From Saussurea involucrata (taxonomy: Eukaryota; Streptophyta; Magnoliopsida; Asterales; Asteraceae), in NCBI GenBank assembly GCA_033807775.1, contig JAWVWS010001017.1, positions 186,001 to 250,000 of the forward strand: DNA of 64,000 bases, written 5' to 3'. The notes beneath the pieces are model-generated. The model saw only the letters and a list, made by a program, of their open reading frames with translations. It was not told the DNA's origin and searched no databases. A program made the position numbers and the translations under genes. Positions 21,892-33,071 of this stretch are shown here, in pieces (within the stretch, counting starts at the first letter, position 1; every line of letters begins with the position of its first letter).

Positions 21892-23096
21892 ATGGCAAGT
21901 GGTACTAGACAAACGAATCGGGAAGGAGGAGAAAATCCGAATAGAACAAACCCAACAGCCAGGGGAAGGGGAAGAGGGGGAGAAAGAAGTGGAGGCAGAA
22001 CAGGAGGCAGAACTGGGAGTGGAGCTCCGCTGCGAGGTAATGAATTTGTTACTAGGGACGATTTAACAGCCGAAATGGGAAGACTGCAGGCTAGTATACA
22101 AGCCATGTTTGATCGAACTCGTCATAATGAAGCCGATACACCAGATCCTGGTCAGGAAGACGAGATGCCTATTACACCTACAATCACACCAGTTCTAAGA
22201 AAGTGTGACTATAAAATGTTCTTAAGTTGTAAGCCTCCAACTTACTTGGGAGATCGGGATCCAATGAAAGCTATGAAGTGGCTGAAGAAAATAGAACCTA
22301 TCTTCAAGACTAGTAAATGCGCTGAAGAGGATAGAGTACTCTATGGAACTGCAATGTTGAAAGGCGATGCCCTATACTGGTGGGAAGCACATATGTCCTC
22401 GGGAGGATCTGATATATATTCTACTTACTATTGGGAAGAATTCGTGATAGCTTTCAGGAAACAGTTGTGTCCTCAAGCCGCAGTTAAACAATTGGAAGGG
22501 GAGTTTATGAACTTGCAGCAAGGGAATTTGTCAGTTCGGGACTACACCGCTCGTTTCTTGGAAAAGTCTCGTTTTACGGAATACTACGTTGCTACGGAGG
22601 CCATGAAGATTGAAAGGTTTATCTTTGGATTGAATTCAGAAGTTTTGTGATTGCTAAAGGACCAGAAACTTTCTCCGCCACAGTAGACGCCGCGGAAACC
22701 GTGAAACAAGATAAAGGGATAAGTACTAGTGATAAGAATGTGGGGAAAAGAAAGTGGGAAGGACCGCAGTATGATCCGAAGAAGTCCAGGTTTCAGCGAT
22801 TTGATAACCGTCCACCTTTCCGACCAGTTGAAAGACCTTGCCCAAAGTGCCACCGTTTTCATCAAGGAAGTTGTCAAGTGGATCCTAGAAACTGTTAGAA
22901 GTGTGGAAAGATCGGTCATATTGCTAAAGACTGTCGAGTAGTTAGATTTTGTTACTCGTGCAATTCTCCTGATCACCTTCAGTCTGATTGTCCACTGGGG
23001 AGAATACAACCGGGTGGTACGTCAGTAAGACCAACGGGTGTTAGACCGGTAGTACCAAGGCCAGAAGTACCAAGAGCAAGGGGCCGTGCCTTCCAG
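21892..23096 (+). pseudogene. A2 Gag, frameshifted
   Basis: ATG at 21892 (MASGTRQTNREGGENPNRTN). A Gly/Arg-rich head, then the capsid domain (LGDRDPMKAMKWLKKIEPI, LKGDALYWWEAHM, FMNLQQGNLSVRDYTARFLE). The frame ends at 22650 after LNSEVL. The reading continues in another frame from about 22647 (IAKGPETFSATVDAAE) to a CPKCHRFHQGSC motif, a TAG at 22897-22899 and the knuckles KCGKIGHIAKDC and CYSCNSPDHLQSDC. From there the frame is open into protease. The break is a small indel where A1 keeps a few extra residues. Confidence 0.9.
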
Positions 23097-23936
23097 ATGA
23101 CAGAGCAAGAAGCAGATGAGACTCCCGATGTGGTTACAGGTACATTCTTAATAAATTCTACACGTGCTAAAGTGTTATTTGATTCCGGTGCAAACCGATC
23201 GTTTGTGTCGCCTTCTTTTGCTGCCTATATGAATTTAAAGCCTAAAGTGTTAGATCATGCGTTAATGGTAGATACGGCTAATGATAATCAAGTACCGGTT
23301 AGTGAGGTATTTGATAGTTGTGTGATAAACATAGATGGGTGTGGAGTGCCTATTCAGTCATTTCCTATAGCCTTGATCGAGTTTGATGTGGTAGTGGGAA
23401 TGGATTGGTTAGCCGAGAATCTGGCTAATATAGTTTGTGATAAGAAGTTGATAAATGTTGTCTTACCTGAGAAGGGACCAGTAGTGATTTATGGTGACCG
23501 TAGAAATCATCAGTCTTGCCTTATCTCTTTGTTGAAAGCTCGTAAGTGTATCAATAAAGGCTACTCAAGTTACTTAGCTTATGTGATAGATATTAAGCTA
23601 GAAAAGAATAAGCTGGGAGATATTCCGTTTGTTCATGAATTTCTGGAAGTTTTTCCAGAAGATTTGACTAGCCTTCCGCCCGTTAGACAAGTAGAGTTTG
23701 GTATAGATCTGATTCCTGGAGCCGCTCCTGTTGCTCGTGCACCGTATCGTTTGGCACCTCCAGAGATGAAAGAGATGATGACTCAACTGCAGGATCTTTC
23801 AGATAAAGGCTTCATCAGACCCAGTTCTTCGCCGTGGGGAGCACCGGTTCTGTTTGTGAAAAAGAAGGATGGTTCGACGAGGATGTGTATTGATTATCGG
23901 GAACTGAATAAGCGCACCGATACTAGCATTACCTAA
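23097..23936 (+). pseudogene. A2 protease and RT N-terminus, truncated by internal deletion
   Basis: 279 open codons. Retropepsin site VLFDSGANRSFVS near residues 26-38, then VVVGMDWLAEN. RT starts PYRLAPPEMKEMMTQLQDL and runs through FIRPSSSPWGAPVLFVKKKD to YRELNKRT. The next residues of A1 (IKNKYPLPRIDDLFDQL, the palm with FVDDILIYS, and the thumb) are absent and the DNA jumps to RNase H. No active RT could be made. The junction lies at GCGCAC near 23913, a six-base word found at both deletion ends in A1. Confidence 0.93.
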
Positions 23937-24402
23937 AGGTTCCAATGATTTTGTTGTTTACAGTGATGCTTCCAAATTGGGACTGGGTTGTGTACTAATG
24001 CTGCATGGAAAGGTTATTGCTTAAGCTTCTTGTCAGTTAAAAGATCATGAAAGACTGTATCCTACGCACGACATGGAACTGGCAGCAGTTGTTTTCGCGT
24101 TGAAGATTTGGAGACATTACCTTTACGGCTTTAAATGTCAAATTTATAATGATCATAAGAGTCTCCAACATCTTTTCGATCAGAAGGAACTAAATATAAG
24201 GCACAGAAGATGGCTAGAATTGGTGAATGATTACGACTGTGAAATCCTTTATCATCCTGGAAAGGCGAATGTGGTAGCTGATGCACTAAGTCGTCAAGAA
24301 AGGAGTGGAACAATAAAAGCTATTTCACTACGAGCTGAACTCCTACCTAACAACTTTGACGAATTGCAGAAGTGTCAAATAGAAAGTTTTCAAGACACTT
24401 AA
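23937..24402 (+). pseudogene. A2 RNase H, frame-broken
   Basis: Continues out of frame from the deletion: FVVYSDASKLGLGCVLM, a stop at about 24022, then an open piece from 24073 (DMELAAVVFALKIWRHYLYG, DHKSLQHLFDQKELN, GKANVVADALSRQE). A further frameshift occurs near 24395, before integrase. Confidence 0.9.
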
Positions 24403-25775
24403 AACCAGAACGGTTAGTGTGTATATCAGCATTGCTTGTAAAAGATGATCGTGGGTTGTTGTGTTTGGGAAACAGAATCTGGGTGCCTCATTTGGGTGGT
24501 TTACGTGATCGTGTACTACAAGAAGCTCATCAATCTCGATTCTCTATTCATCCAGGTACGAATAAGATGTACAAAGACCTAAAACAATTCTATTGGTGGC
24601 CGGGAATAAAAAGAAGCATTGCTCAACATGTGGAAGGTTGTACTACTTGTAAGAAGGTAAAGATTGAACATCAAAAGCCATTTGGTCAGTTGCAATGGTT
24701 AGAAATACCTATGTGGAAATGGGATCAGATTACTACAGATTTTATCACGAAGCTACCAAGGACCCCGAAGGGATTTGATGCCATTTGGGTGATCGTTGAC
24801 AGATTGACGAAGTCTGCTCACTTCCTACCAATAAAAGAAACTGATTCATTGGAACGATTAGCGAAGTTGTACATCAACGAAATAGTAACTCGACATGGAG
24901 TTCCAATTTCGATTATCTCTGATAGTGACAGCCGTTTTACCTCAAGATTCTGGAGAAGTTTTCAAAAGGAAATGGGAACGCAGATAAAGTTAAGTACAAC
25001 GTATTATCCTCAACCTGACGGTCAGAGTGAACGAACGATTCAGACTTTGGAAGATATGTTACGGGCCTGTATTGTTGACTTTGGGGGATCGTGGGATAAG
25101 CACTTTCCACTGATAGAATTTGCCTACAACAACAGTTACCATTCCAGCATACAAGCGACACCGTTTGAAGTTCTGTATGGTAGAAAATGCCGAACGCCTC
25201 TGTGTTGGAACGAAGTGGGAGAGAAACAGTTAGCAGGGCCAGATATAGTCCAGTTGACCGCGGATAAGATTTCTCAGATTCGGGAACGTTTGAAAGTAGC
25301 TCAAGACAGACAGAAAAGCTACGCCGACCGACGCGGAAAACCGTTAGAGTTCCAAGTTGGAGATTTTGTGATGTTAAAAGACTCGCCTTGGAAAGGAGTC
25401 ATTCGATTCGGGAAACAAGGTAAGCTGAGCCCAAGGTATATTGGGCCGTTTGCAATCATAAAAAGGATCGGCAAAGTAGCCTACAGGTTAGATCTTCCAC
25501 CAGAGTTAAGCAGAATCCACAATGCATTTCACGTATCAAATTTCCGAAAGTGTTTGGTTACGCCGGATCAGGCAGTTTCTCTACCAGACATACAAGTCGA
25601 TGAAAATCTGAATTATGTGGAAGAGCCTGAAGCCATAGTTGACAGTAAAATCAAAGTTTTGCGAAATAAGGAGATCAGACAAGTAAAAGTCCAGTGGCGA
25701 AATCATAAGGGGCAGGATGCTACATGGGAATCGGAATCAGAGATGAGAACTAAGTACCCTTACCTTTTTGCTTAA
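24372..25775 (+). CDS. A2 integrase with chromodomain
   Basis: 467 open codons, the longest intact Pol piece of the Tekay elements here. An HHCC zinc domain (HPGTNKMYKDLKQFYWWPG then CTTCKKVKIEH), the catalytic core with Asp in ITTDFITKLP, Asp in IISDSDSRFT and Glu in PQPDGQSERTIQ, the GPF/Y-like LSPRYIGPFAI, and a chromodomain-like tail (VKVQWRNHKGQDATWESESE). It lacks its own start because it is part of a polyprotein; the frame is cut off from upstream RNase H by a frameshift near 24395. The polypurine tract follows within 40 bases. Confidence 0.9.
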   Translation: MSNRKFSRHLKPERLVCISALLVKDDRGLLCLGNRIWVPHLGGLRDRVLQEAHQSRFSIHPGTNKMYKDLKQFYWWPGIKRSIAQHVEGCTTCKKVKIEHQKPFGQLQWLEIPMWKWDQITTDFITKLPRTPKGFDAIWVIVDRLTKSAHFLPIKETDSLERLAKLYINEIVTRHGVPISIISDSDSRFTSRFWRSFQKEMGTQIKLSTTYYPQPDGQSERTIQTLEDMLRACIVDFGGSWDKHFPLIEFAYNNSYHSSIQATPFEVLYGRKCRTPLCWNEVGEKQLAGPDIVQLTADKISQIRERLKVAQDRQKSYADRRGKPLEFQVGDFVMLKDSPWKGVIRFGKQGKLSPRYIGPFAIIKRIGKVAYRLDLPPELSRIHNAFHVSNFRKCLVTPDQAVSLPDIQVDENLNYVEEPEAIVDSKIKVLRNKEIRQVKVQWRNHKGQDATWESESEMRTKYPYLFA

Positions 25776-25798
25776 CCAAATTCCGGGACGAAATTCTT

Positions 25799-25813
25799 TT
25801 AAGGGGGAGATGA
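25799..25813 (+). other. A2 polypurine tract
   Basis: TTAAGGGGGAGATGA ends at the LTR start. Confidence 0.9.
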
Positions 25814-27469
25814 TGTAATACCCCGGGTAAGTCCGTTTGTTAAAAATCTCTTTCCGTTAAATTTAGTAACTTTAAATTGGAAGTTTCGGGTAAGTTTGGG
25901 TTAATTTATAAGTTTAGGGGTCTTTTGGTCATTAGTGGATAGTTAAAGGATTAAAGTGGTAAATATGGATAGATATTATCCCTTAATGGAATCAGATATT
26001 TCATAACAGCAAATATCCAGAAAATTCAGTGTGTGTGTGTGTTTCAGACCAAAAGAGGAAAGAAGGGTTGGTGGCTAAAAGACTCAAATTGGTGTACTTA
26101 GAAGAGGAATTGAGGTATGTTACTTTACATTTTATGTTTGTAATTTCTATTAGGAAGTATCTATCGGATTAGAATTATCACATCTGGACTGGAGATGATT
26201 TCAGTCGAATTCTAGGTTGAAAATATGCAAACCGATAGAGGTTTCCGGATATGATGAAGGTATCCGGGTAGTTTTGATGAATGTGTCCGGTAGTTTTAGC
26301 TGATGGTGTCCGGAAGTGTTCTATTGGTGTCCGGACAGGTCCTTTACCCGGTAAGTTCCTCTTTTCCATAAGTGTCCGGTTAAAATGAGATATCGGATGG
26401 TATCCGGATTGATTTGGTGTCCGGGTGTTATCCGGATTATTGATGTTGTCCGGATAGTTATGTAATCCGGATTGTGTATGTTGTCCGGAATATTGGTGCT
26501 ATCCGGAAAGGTAGTGTTGTCCGGATACTTTAGCTGATTAGTCAAACTTTGAGAGTTTTGATGCTTTTTAGTATCCAGTAGCCTGTGTTTTGTTAAGTCA
26601 TGGATAGGAAATGAATGAGGACTGAATGTATTGTGGACTTGACTTAAGTTCGGGTTTGGGGGCAACATTTGAGGATTTGAGTTCTTTAGAGTTCTTAGCT
26701 TTAGTAAGACTTATGTGTTTTATATGGTAAAGAGATATCTGCATCTATTTGTTTCAGATACTGTGAATCCAAGGTGAAAGCAGAGTTCTTTGTGGAGAAC
26801 TGGAAAGTGTTTTGATAAAGCAAACCGGTGAGTTTTTATTTAAAATATTTTCAACTGGAATACATATATGTGGAAAGAGTGTGATAATGTGCATATTATG
26901 TTTATATGAGTATTACACTGCATGGGTGCTAGGTGGCGGGGCTTAGGACCGGTGTATGTTGGCTGTACAGAGGGACAGTGGTGTTGGCTGTATTCAGTAC
27001 AGTGGTGTAAATTAATTAATTGGCTCGCAACCAATTAAGATGGCCAAGAGTATGAGATGGAAAGATACATGATGCATGAGTTTTAATTGGTATTCCTATG
27101 TGAATTATGTGTATGATGTTGTGCAAATGGTTTTTAACTAACGGGAATTTTCTCACTAGACCTCAAGGTCTAACCCTCGTTTTGTTTTAAAAATATGTAT
27201 TCCAGGTCGTGGATCGAGTAAGAGCAAATAAGAAGGTTAAACCGCGAATAGCTCTTGGGAGGACTATGTAGTTGAAGACTATGACGTGTTTAGTAGTTAC
27301 AGCATGTTATTAGTAATGATGTAAAGTTACTAAGTAAACGTTTGTAATAATGTATTGAATGTTTGTAAAGACTAAGGGACCGTATTTGTTATATAATGTA
27401 TCTTTGTTATGTAACGACGTTGTGAAATGTATGCTATTTGAATTATGCTTGGGATTTCGGGTCGTTACA
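25814..27469 (+). repeat. A2 3' LTR
   Basis: Nearly identical to the 5' LTR, including the TCCGG cluster (26240-26530). Followed by the ATCTT duplication (27470-27474). Confidence 0.95.
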
Positions 27470-28626
27470 ATCTTCCACTAGAAAACGGGAATTTTAATTT
27501 ACCTTGCCTATTCCACATTTTCTCGTCACAATAAACGGGAATTCCAATTTACCTTGTATATTCCACGTTTATCAAATAATGCCAGTGCCTATGGATCAAT
27601 TACACTTACTAGCATACGTGTGTACCAAATCAAAACATACATCAAATCGTATCATACTCGAAGTTGAGTTATAATTATGTTCATACTGTTAAAATGATCA
27701 AGATATGTTTCATATTCGGAAAACACCAGATTAGTTAAAACCACATAACAAAATATCCAAGAACACTTATCCGGAATCCTAAGCCCGGAACGATCTGGAA
27801 ATATATCCGAAAATCAAGATATTCCGGTAACATATGGAATCAAGGAAATCCGGTGATATATCCGGAAGTCTAGTCCGGAAATCATCCGGAAAAAGTATCT
27901 GGAGTTCGAGTCCGGAACCATATCCGGAAAATCATCCGGAAAATCTCATCCGGAACCAAATCCGGAAACAATCCGGAAAAGCACCCTGAAATCAAATCCG
28001 GAACTATCCGTGTAAATCAAATCCGAACACTTCCGGAAAACCTAAATCCGGATATACCGAAAAAGCCATCTTCCGGATTTGTTCGATATCAATTTGGTTA
28101 TTTGCGATTTACACCTTATTCCATAAAATCCCATGTACCAATTCTCTTAAACATGTTAATAGGTTCATAAAACCATTTCAAATTTAGCTAACCACTTTTG
28201 AAAACATAAAAACCTGCTTTACACAGTAAGGATGAACTCACCTGTCTAAACTCAATTCCCGAATAGAAAACAAAAACACTTCAGCTTCCAAATCCTAATT
28301 CATCAACAATTAACTCAATTTTCAAACTTGAATTTGAGATTACTAAAACTTAATGAAGGAATTCAATCAATTCTTACGAATTAAAACTGGGTATCGAGTT
28401 CTCCCTTTCTCTTTTCCGAATTGTAGAACCAACTTCACTCTGGTATGAAAATGAGATATTTCTCAATTTCAACCGACCTCCTGATTTTATACTTCAAATT
28501 TATCAATTTCACAATTATCCCAAAACTTTGGCCAATTACACCTTCGACCCTTCGACCTCAAAATATAACACAACTTACAAGAAATTAACAAACATACATC
28601 AATCATGGAAAATTCGAGGTGTTACA
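27470..28626 (-). repeat. B 3' LTR, internal-side part
   Basis: Continuation of B's LTR after A2, aligning with about 33691-34758 plus 47815-47887. It contains a dense TCCGGA cluster (27775-28075). It ends at GGTGTTACA, next to the polypurine tract (minus strand AAGTTGGGGAGATT). Confidence 0.9.
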
Positions 28627-29169
28627 AATCTCCCCAACTTGAAAATAATTTCGTCCTCGAAATCAAAGTTAGGTAAATATGTGAGGATATCTATTCTTCA
28701 TATCCTCTTCTGCTTCCCACGTCATGTTGGCACCTCTATGATGTTTCCACTATACTTTATGATGTAACTTCTTAGTCGTTCTTTCCAAAATTGCTTCTGG
28801 TTCCTCAACACAATCACTTTTCTCATCCACTTTTATTTCAGAAAGTGGTATAACATTTTCCTCTTCTACTAGGCATCTCCGAAGATAGCTAACATGGAAG
28901 GTATTATGGATTCCTTCCAATTCAGGTGGAAGCTCTAACTGATAAGCTTGATGTCCTACTCTCTTGGTTATAGTGAAAAGCCCAAGAAAACGAGGACCCA
29001 GTTTTCCACGCTTCCCAAATCTTATTATGCCTTTCCACAGGGATACCTTTAACATCACCCGCTCCCCAACTTGAAATTCTTTGGGTCTTCTTTTTTGATC
29101 GGCGTATTTCTTTTGTCGATCTTGAGCCACCTTCATATGTTTTCGAATCTCTTTAACCTTATCAGCCAT
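28627..29169 (-). pseudogene. B integrase C-terminus and chromodomain, broken
   Basis: From 29169: IRKHMKVAQDRQKKYADQK, FQVGERVMLKVSLWKGIIRF, LGPRFLGLFTITKRVG and YQLELPPELEGIHNTFHVS. The chromodomain tail (KHHRGANMTWEAEEDMKNRY) is readable in another frame at about 28650-28745, so one frameshift separates them. A single in-frame stop at the 29170 boundary separates this from the integrase core. Confidence 0.88.
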
Positions 29170-29943
29170 TTACTTCACAATTTTGGGAGCAGCAAATTGC
29201 TTTTCTTCGGCTTCCAACCAACATATCGGAGTCCAACACTTTTGCCCATACAAAGCTTCGAAATGTGCCCTTCCGATACTGGAATGGTAACTATTATTAC
29301 AAGCAAATTCCACTAAAGGTAAATGTGTATCCCAGTTACCTCCAAAATCAATTACACAGGATCTTAGCGTATCTTCCAAAGTCTGAATTGTTCTTTCACT
29401 TTGCCCATCCGTTTGTGGATGATTTGATGTGCTCAAATTCACTCTCGTACCCAACTCTTCTTGTAGTGACTGCCAAATTCTTAAAGTTAGTCGACTGTCA
29501 TGGTCAGAAACTATAGACACAGGTGTACCATGTCTTGACACCACTTCATCAATGTATAACTTGGCTAGCTTATCTATTGGTGAAGCTTCTTTCATTGGTA
29601 AGAAGTGAGCACTTTTAGTTAAACGATCCACGATTACCCAAATGGTATTGTTACCTTTTAACATCTTTGGTAACTTAGTCACAAAATCCATGGTAATCTT
29701 ATCCCACATCCATTCAGGAATTTCCAAAGATTGTAGGTTCCCATAAGGTCGTTGATGTTCGGCCTTTACCAACGAACACGTCATACATTTCTCTACACAT
29801 TGTGCCACATGTAGCTTCAAATCCAACTACCAATAGTGTAGTTTCAAATCTCTATACATCTTAGTACTTCCAGGATGTATAGAATATTTAGATTTATGGG
29901 CGTCTTCAAGAAGTAACTCATGGTTTCCCCCAATATTTGGTAC
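29170..29943 (-). pseudogene. B integrase zinc domain and core
   Basis: 219 open codons from 29826 plus an upstream out-of-frame zinc-domain piece. CVEKCMTCSLVKAEHQRP, then core residues in ITMDFVTKLPK, SIVSDHDSRLTLRIW and NHPQTDGQSERTIQTLED. The upstream histidines lie in 29830-29943 beyond a stop. It would catalyse cDNA insertion; not functional as it stands. Confidence 0.88.
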
Positions 29944-30992
29944 CTATATACGGCCTTGAAATAGTTTGACTCCTCGACTATATTCAGTCAGTTGAAGATG
30001 TTGCTTGACTTTAACTTCATCTTTAAGATTTTCTTCTAATAAAGCTTTCGTTTGTGCCACTTTGATCTTTTCGATTAGACTTGACATCACATCAATTCTG
30101 GCGTTAGCCGCTTTCAAACATCCACTATATTTTTTTCTACTCAAGGCATCAGCTACTACATTTTCTTTACTCGGATGGTAATGAAATTCACAATCATAAT
30201 CCTTAAGTAGTTCTAACCAACGTCGTTGCCTCATATTCAGCTCTTTCTGATCAAAGACATGTTTCAAACTTTTATGATCAGTGAAAAGAGTGCACTTCGT
30301 TCCATACAAGTAATGTCGCCATAATTTCAAAGCAAATACTACTGCTGCCAGTTCTAGATCATGAGTATGATAATTCTTTTCGTTCTCTTTGAGTTGTCTT
30401 GATGCATAAGTAATTACTTTGCCGCATTGCATCAATACACACCTCCAAACCCATCTTTGATGCATCACTATATACAACCAAATCTTCTGTTCCTTCCGGT
30501 AGTGCAAGGACAAGAGCGTCACATAACTTCTTTTGTAAAGTTCTAAAAGCTGACTCTTGCTTTTCAGTCCATACAAACTTTACATTCTTCCTTGTTAGAA
30601 CTGTCAGGGAAGAGGCAGTCTTGGAAAAAGTCCTTTATAAACCATTGGAAATAACCTGCCAAACCCAAGAAACTTCGTATCTCCGATGAGTTCTTCGGTG
30701 TTCCCCAATTCTTCATTGCTTCTATTTTCGCTGGATCCACCTTGACTCCTTCAGAAGTAATTACATGACCGAGAAATTGTACCCCCTTTAACCAAAATTC
30801 ACATTTTGAGAATTTGGCATACAATCTCTCTTTTCTTAGAACATCTAAGACTTCACGAAGGTGACATTCATGGTCGGCTACATTCTTTGAATAAACAAGT
30901 ATGTCATCTATGAACACAATGACTGACTTGTCTAAGAAAGGTCGACATACCATGTTCATTAAATCCATGAACACAACAAGAGCATTTGTCAA
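29944..30992 (-). pseudogene. B RT C-terminal half and RNase H
   Basis: Two overlapping open pieces in different frames. 30992-30564 holds the RT palm VIVFIDDILVYSKN, LYAKFSKCEFWLKGVQFLGH and FLGLAGYFQWFIKDF. 30576-29944 holds RNase H (ELAAVVFALKLWRHYLYG, TDHKSLKHVFDQKELN, SKENVVADALSRKKYSG). Both Gln codons that are stops in A1 (before FLGH, and after GYH in the next segment) are intact in B. Frameshifts lie near 30570 and 30990. Confidence 0.9.
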
Positions 30993-31980
30993 CCCAAAGT
31001 CATCACAAGGATACCATAATGCCCATGCCTTGTTCTAAACGCCGTCTTGGGAACATATTCACCCTTCACCCTTACTTGATGATAGCCCGACCTTAGATCT
31101 ATCTTTGAAAAACATCTCGCACCTTGAAGTTGATCGAACAGGTTATCAATCCTTGGGAGTGGATACTTATGCTTAATGATCACTTTGTTCAATTCTCTGT
31201 AGTCGATGCACATTCTCATAGTGTCATCCTTCTTCTTGACAAATAACACTGGAGCTCCCCAAGGTGACGAGCTTGGCCTGAGAAAACCCTTTTCAAGCAG
31301 TTCTTGCAGTTGAGACATCATTTCCCTCATTTCGGTCGGTGCTAATCGGTACGGTGCACGTGCTATTGGTGCCGCTCCTGGAATAAGATAAATCTTAAAT
31401 TCTACTTTTCGTTCTGGTGGTAAGCCTGGAAGATCATCAGGAAACACATCTGGAAATTCACATACCACCTTTATATCCTAAATTCGCTTCTTCTCTATTT
31501 TAGCATCCAATATGTATGCTAGATATGATGAACATCCTTTAATTAAACACTCACGCGCTTTGGCTATCAAAATCAACAAAACATCCCCTTTTCTCTTTTC
31601 CCCATAAATGAGTACAACATCATTTTCAGGCATAGGGATCCGAATTAATTTCTTAGCACAAAGAATTTCTGCCTGATTACTTACCAACCAATCCATACCA
31701 ACAACTATATCGAACCCACCTATTTCCATTAAGATCAAATCAATTGGGAATTCTTTCCCTTCTACTATAACTGTACAACCCTCAAGTCTTTCCCGAACTA
31801 AGACTTGACACCCATTAGCTATTTCAACTATTAAGGCATCTTCCAAAACAGTGACTGGCATAGCTAACTTTTAATAAAAGATTGCAATACAAAAGACAAG
31901 TTGGCACCACTATCAAATAATATACACGCATGAATAGAATTAACAAGGAATCTATCAGAAACTACATCCGCCGATTCCTT
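30989..31980 (-). pseudogene. B protease and RT N-terminal half
   Basis: The protease active site ILFDSGANLSFV reads at about 31885-31925, followed after a stop by the piece starting at 31861 with IGGFDIVVGMDWLVSNQAE. RT begins at 31468 (VCEFPDVFPDDLPGLPPERK, YRLAPTEMREMMSQLQELL, FLRPSSSPWGAPVLFVKKKD, MRMCIDYRELNK, FSKIDLRSGYHQVRVKGE) and is lost by frameshift at 30990. Confidence 0.9.
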
Positions 31981-32007
31981 AGCTTCTTCCGCCGTCATGT
32001 GAAATGC

Positions 32008-32720
32008 TCAGCCCGTTGGTCTTGGGGTATTGGGTTTCTTCTCTTGATTTCCTCTATTCTTTAGCTTTGGGCAATCTCTTCGGTAATGACCGAGCTTCTT
32101 ACATTCAAAGCAGGTTGGTCCTTGAATGGGACAGTCATCAATTTGATGACCACTCTTTCCGTACTTGAAACATACTCGATACAGGCTACAATGTTTAGTT
32201 CTGCATTTCTGATACAAATTGGGTTCTTGACGGGATTCAAAACGAGGATTCTTGGCAAAAGGTTTTGATTTCTGGGAAGATTTTGATCGATCCTCCCACT
32301 TTCTTTTCTCTCCCACTTGAGCTTTTCAGTTTTATATATGGCAAAAACTTCTTCCATTCTCCTATTAGCATTCATTACCGGATTCGTAGGTAGAATTACA
32401 TTTTCAGCACCCGTAGCTCATCCCTGAACTTCAACATTCCTATCATCCAATAATTTCATAAACATTTCTTGTTGTTGAGTCAGTGCAACATTCATAACTC
32501 TCATCATGTTTTCCATCAGGCGTGACTCCATAGTAGATTCTGTCGTCACCGGATTAGAAGTACTGACATCAGGTCGATGATTTTGACTTCCTCCTTCCCC
32601 TAGGATAGGTGGCCTTGGTGGACTCGTATTAGCCCTACCCCATTCAGACTGATTCTCCGCAAGTTCATTTGCCACCCGATCCTCTAAAGAAGTAGAAGGT
32701 CTATTTGGTGTATTAACCAT
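32008..32720 (-). pseudogene. B Gag with missing capsid region
   Basis: The probable start is the ATG at 32718-32720 (MVNTPNRPSTSLEDRVANEL). The N-terminal part runs to a TGA near 32418, then the sequence jumps to NPVMNANRRMEEVFAIYKTE and the nucleocapsid with CFKYGKSGHQIDDC (one Cys changed to Tyr) and CFECKKLGHYRRDC. The roughly 200-250 residues of capsid present in A1 and A2 are missing. B's own Gag could not build particles as it stands. Confidence 0.85.
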
Positions 32721-33071
32721 CGTATTCTGATAATCACATAAAGATAACCATAAGAAATGGCTATACACAACCCAAACACAAGGAAATGTACTTTAACGTT
32801 CGTTAATCGCCATAAAAATTAGAAACAAGTATACTTACGTACAAATATATTCATAATAATAATAGCTAATTGAAATTATGAACATACTACACATAAGAAT
32901 TCCCGTCACCATCATCACAGTTCTTAATTCACGTATTTCTGTCGACTCTAAGACTATCCTGCCTTAGTATTTCTACTCAATCTCGCAAATCATAACTTAC
33001 TCATCTAAACTTAAGTCTAGGTATCTTACGATCATACCTAGTTCACTTAAACTACATCTCTAATACCAAAT

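Larger units (their letters stand above)
19972..27469 (+). mobile_element. A2: young Tekay-type gypsy element, RT core deleted
   Basis: 7.5 kb, flanked by ATCTT duplications. LTRs 19972-21629 (1658 bp) and 25814-27469 (1656 bp) are almost identical, so it is one of the youngest insertions here. PBS, gag, protease, RNase H, integrase and chromodomain are recognisable. About 665 bp of RT is missing compared with A1. Same family as A1: the Gag starts align, the LTR starts TGTAATACCCCGGG, and the integrase is close. Confidence 0.95.
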
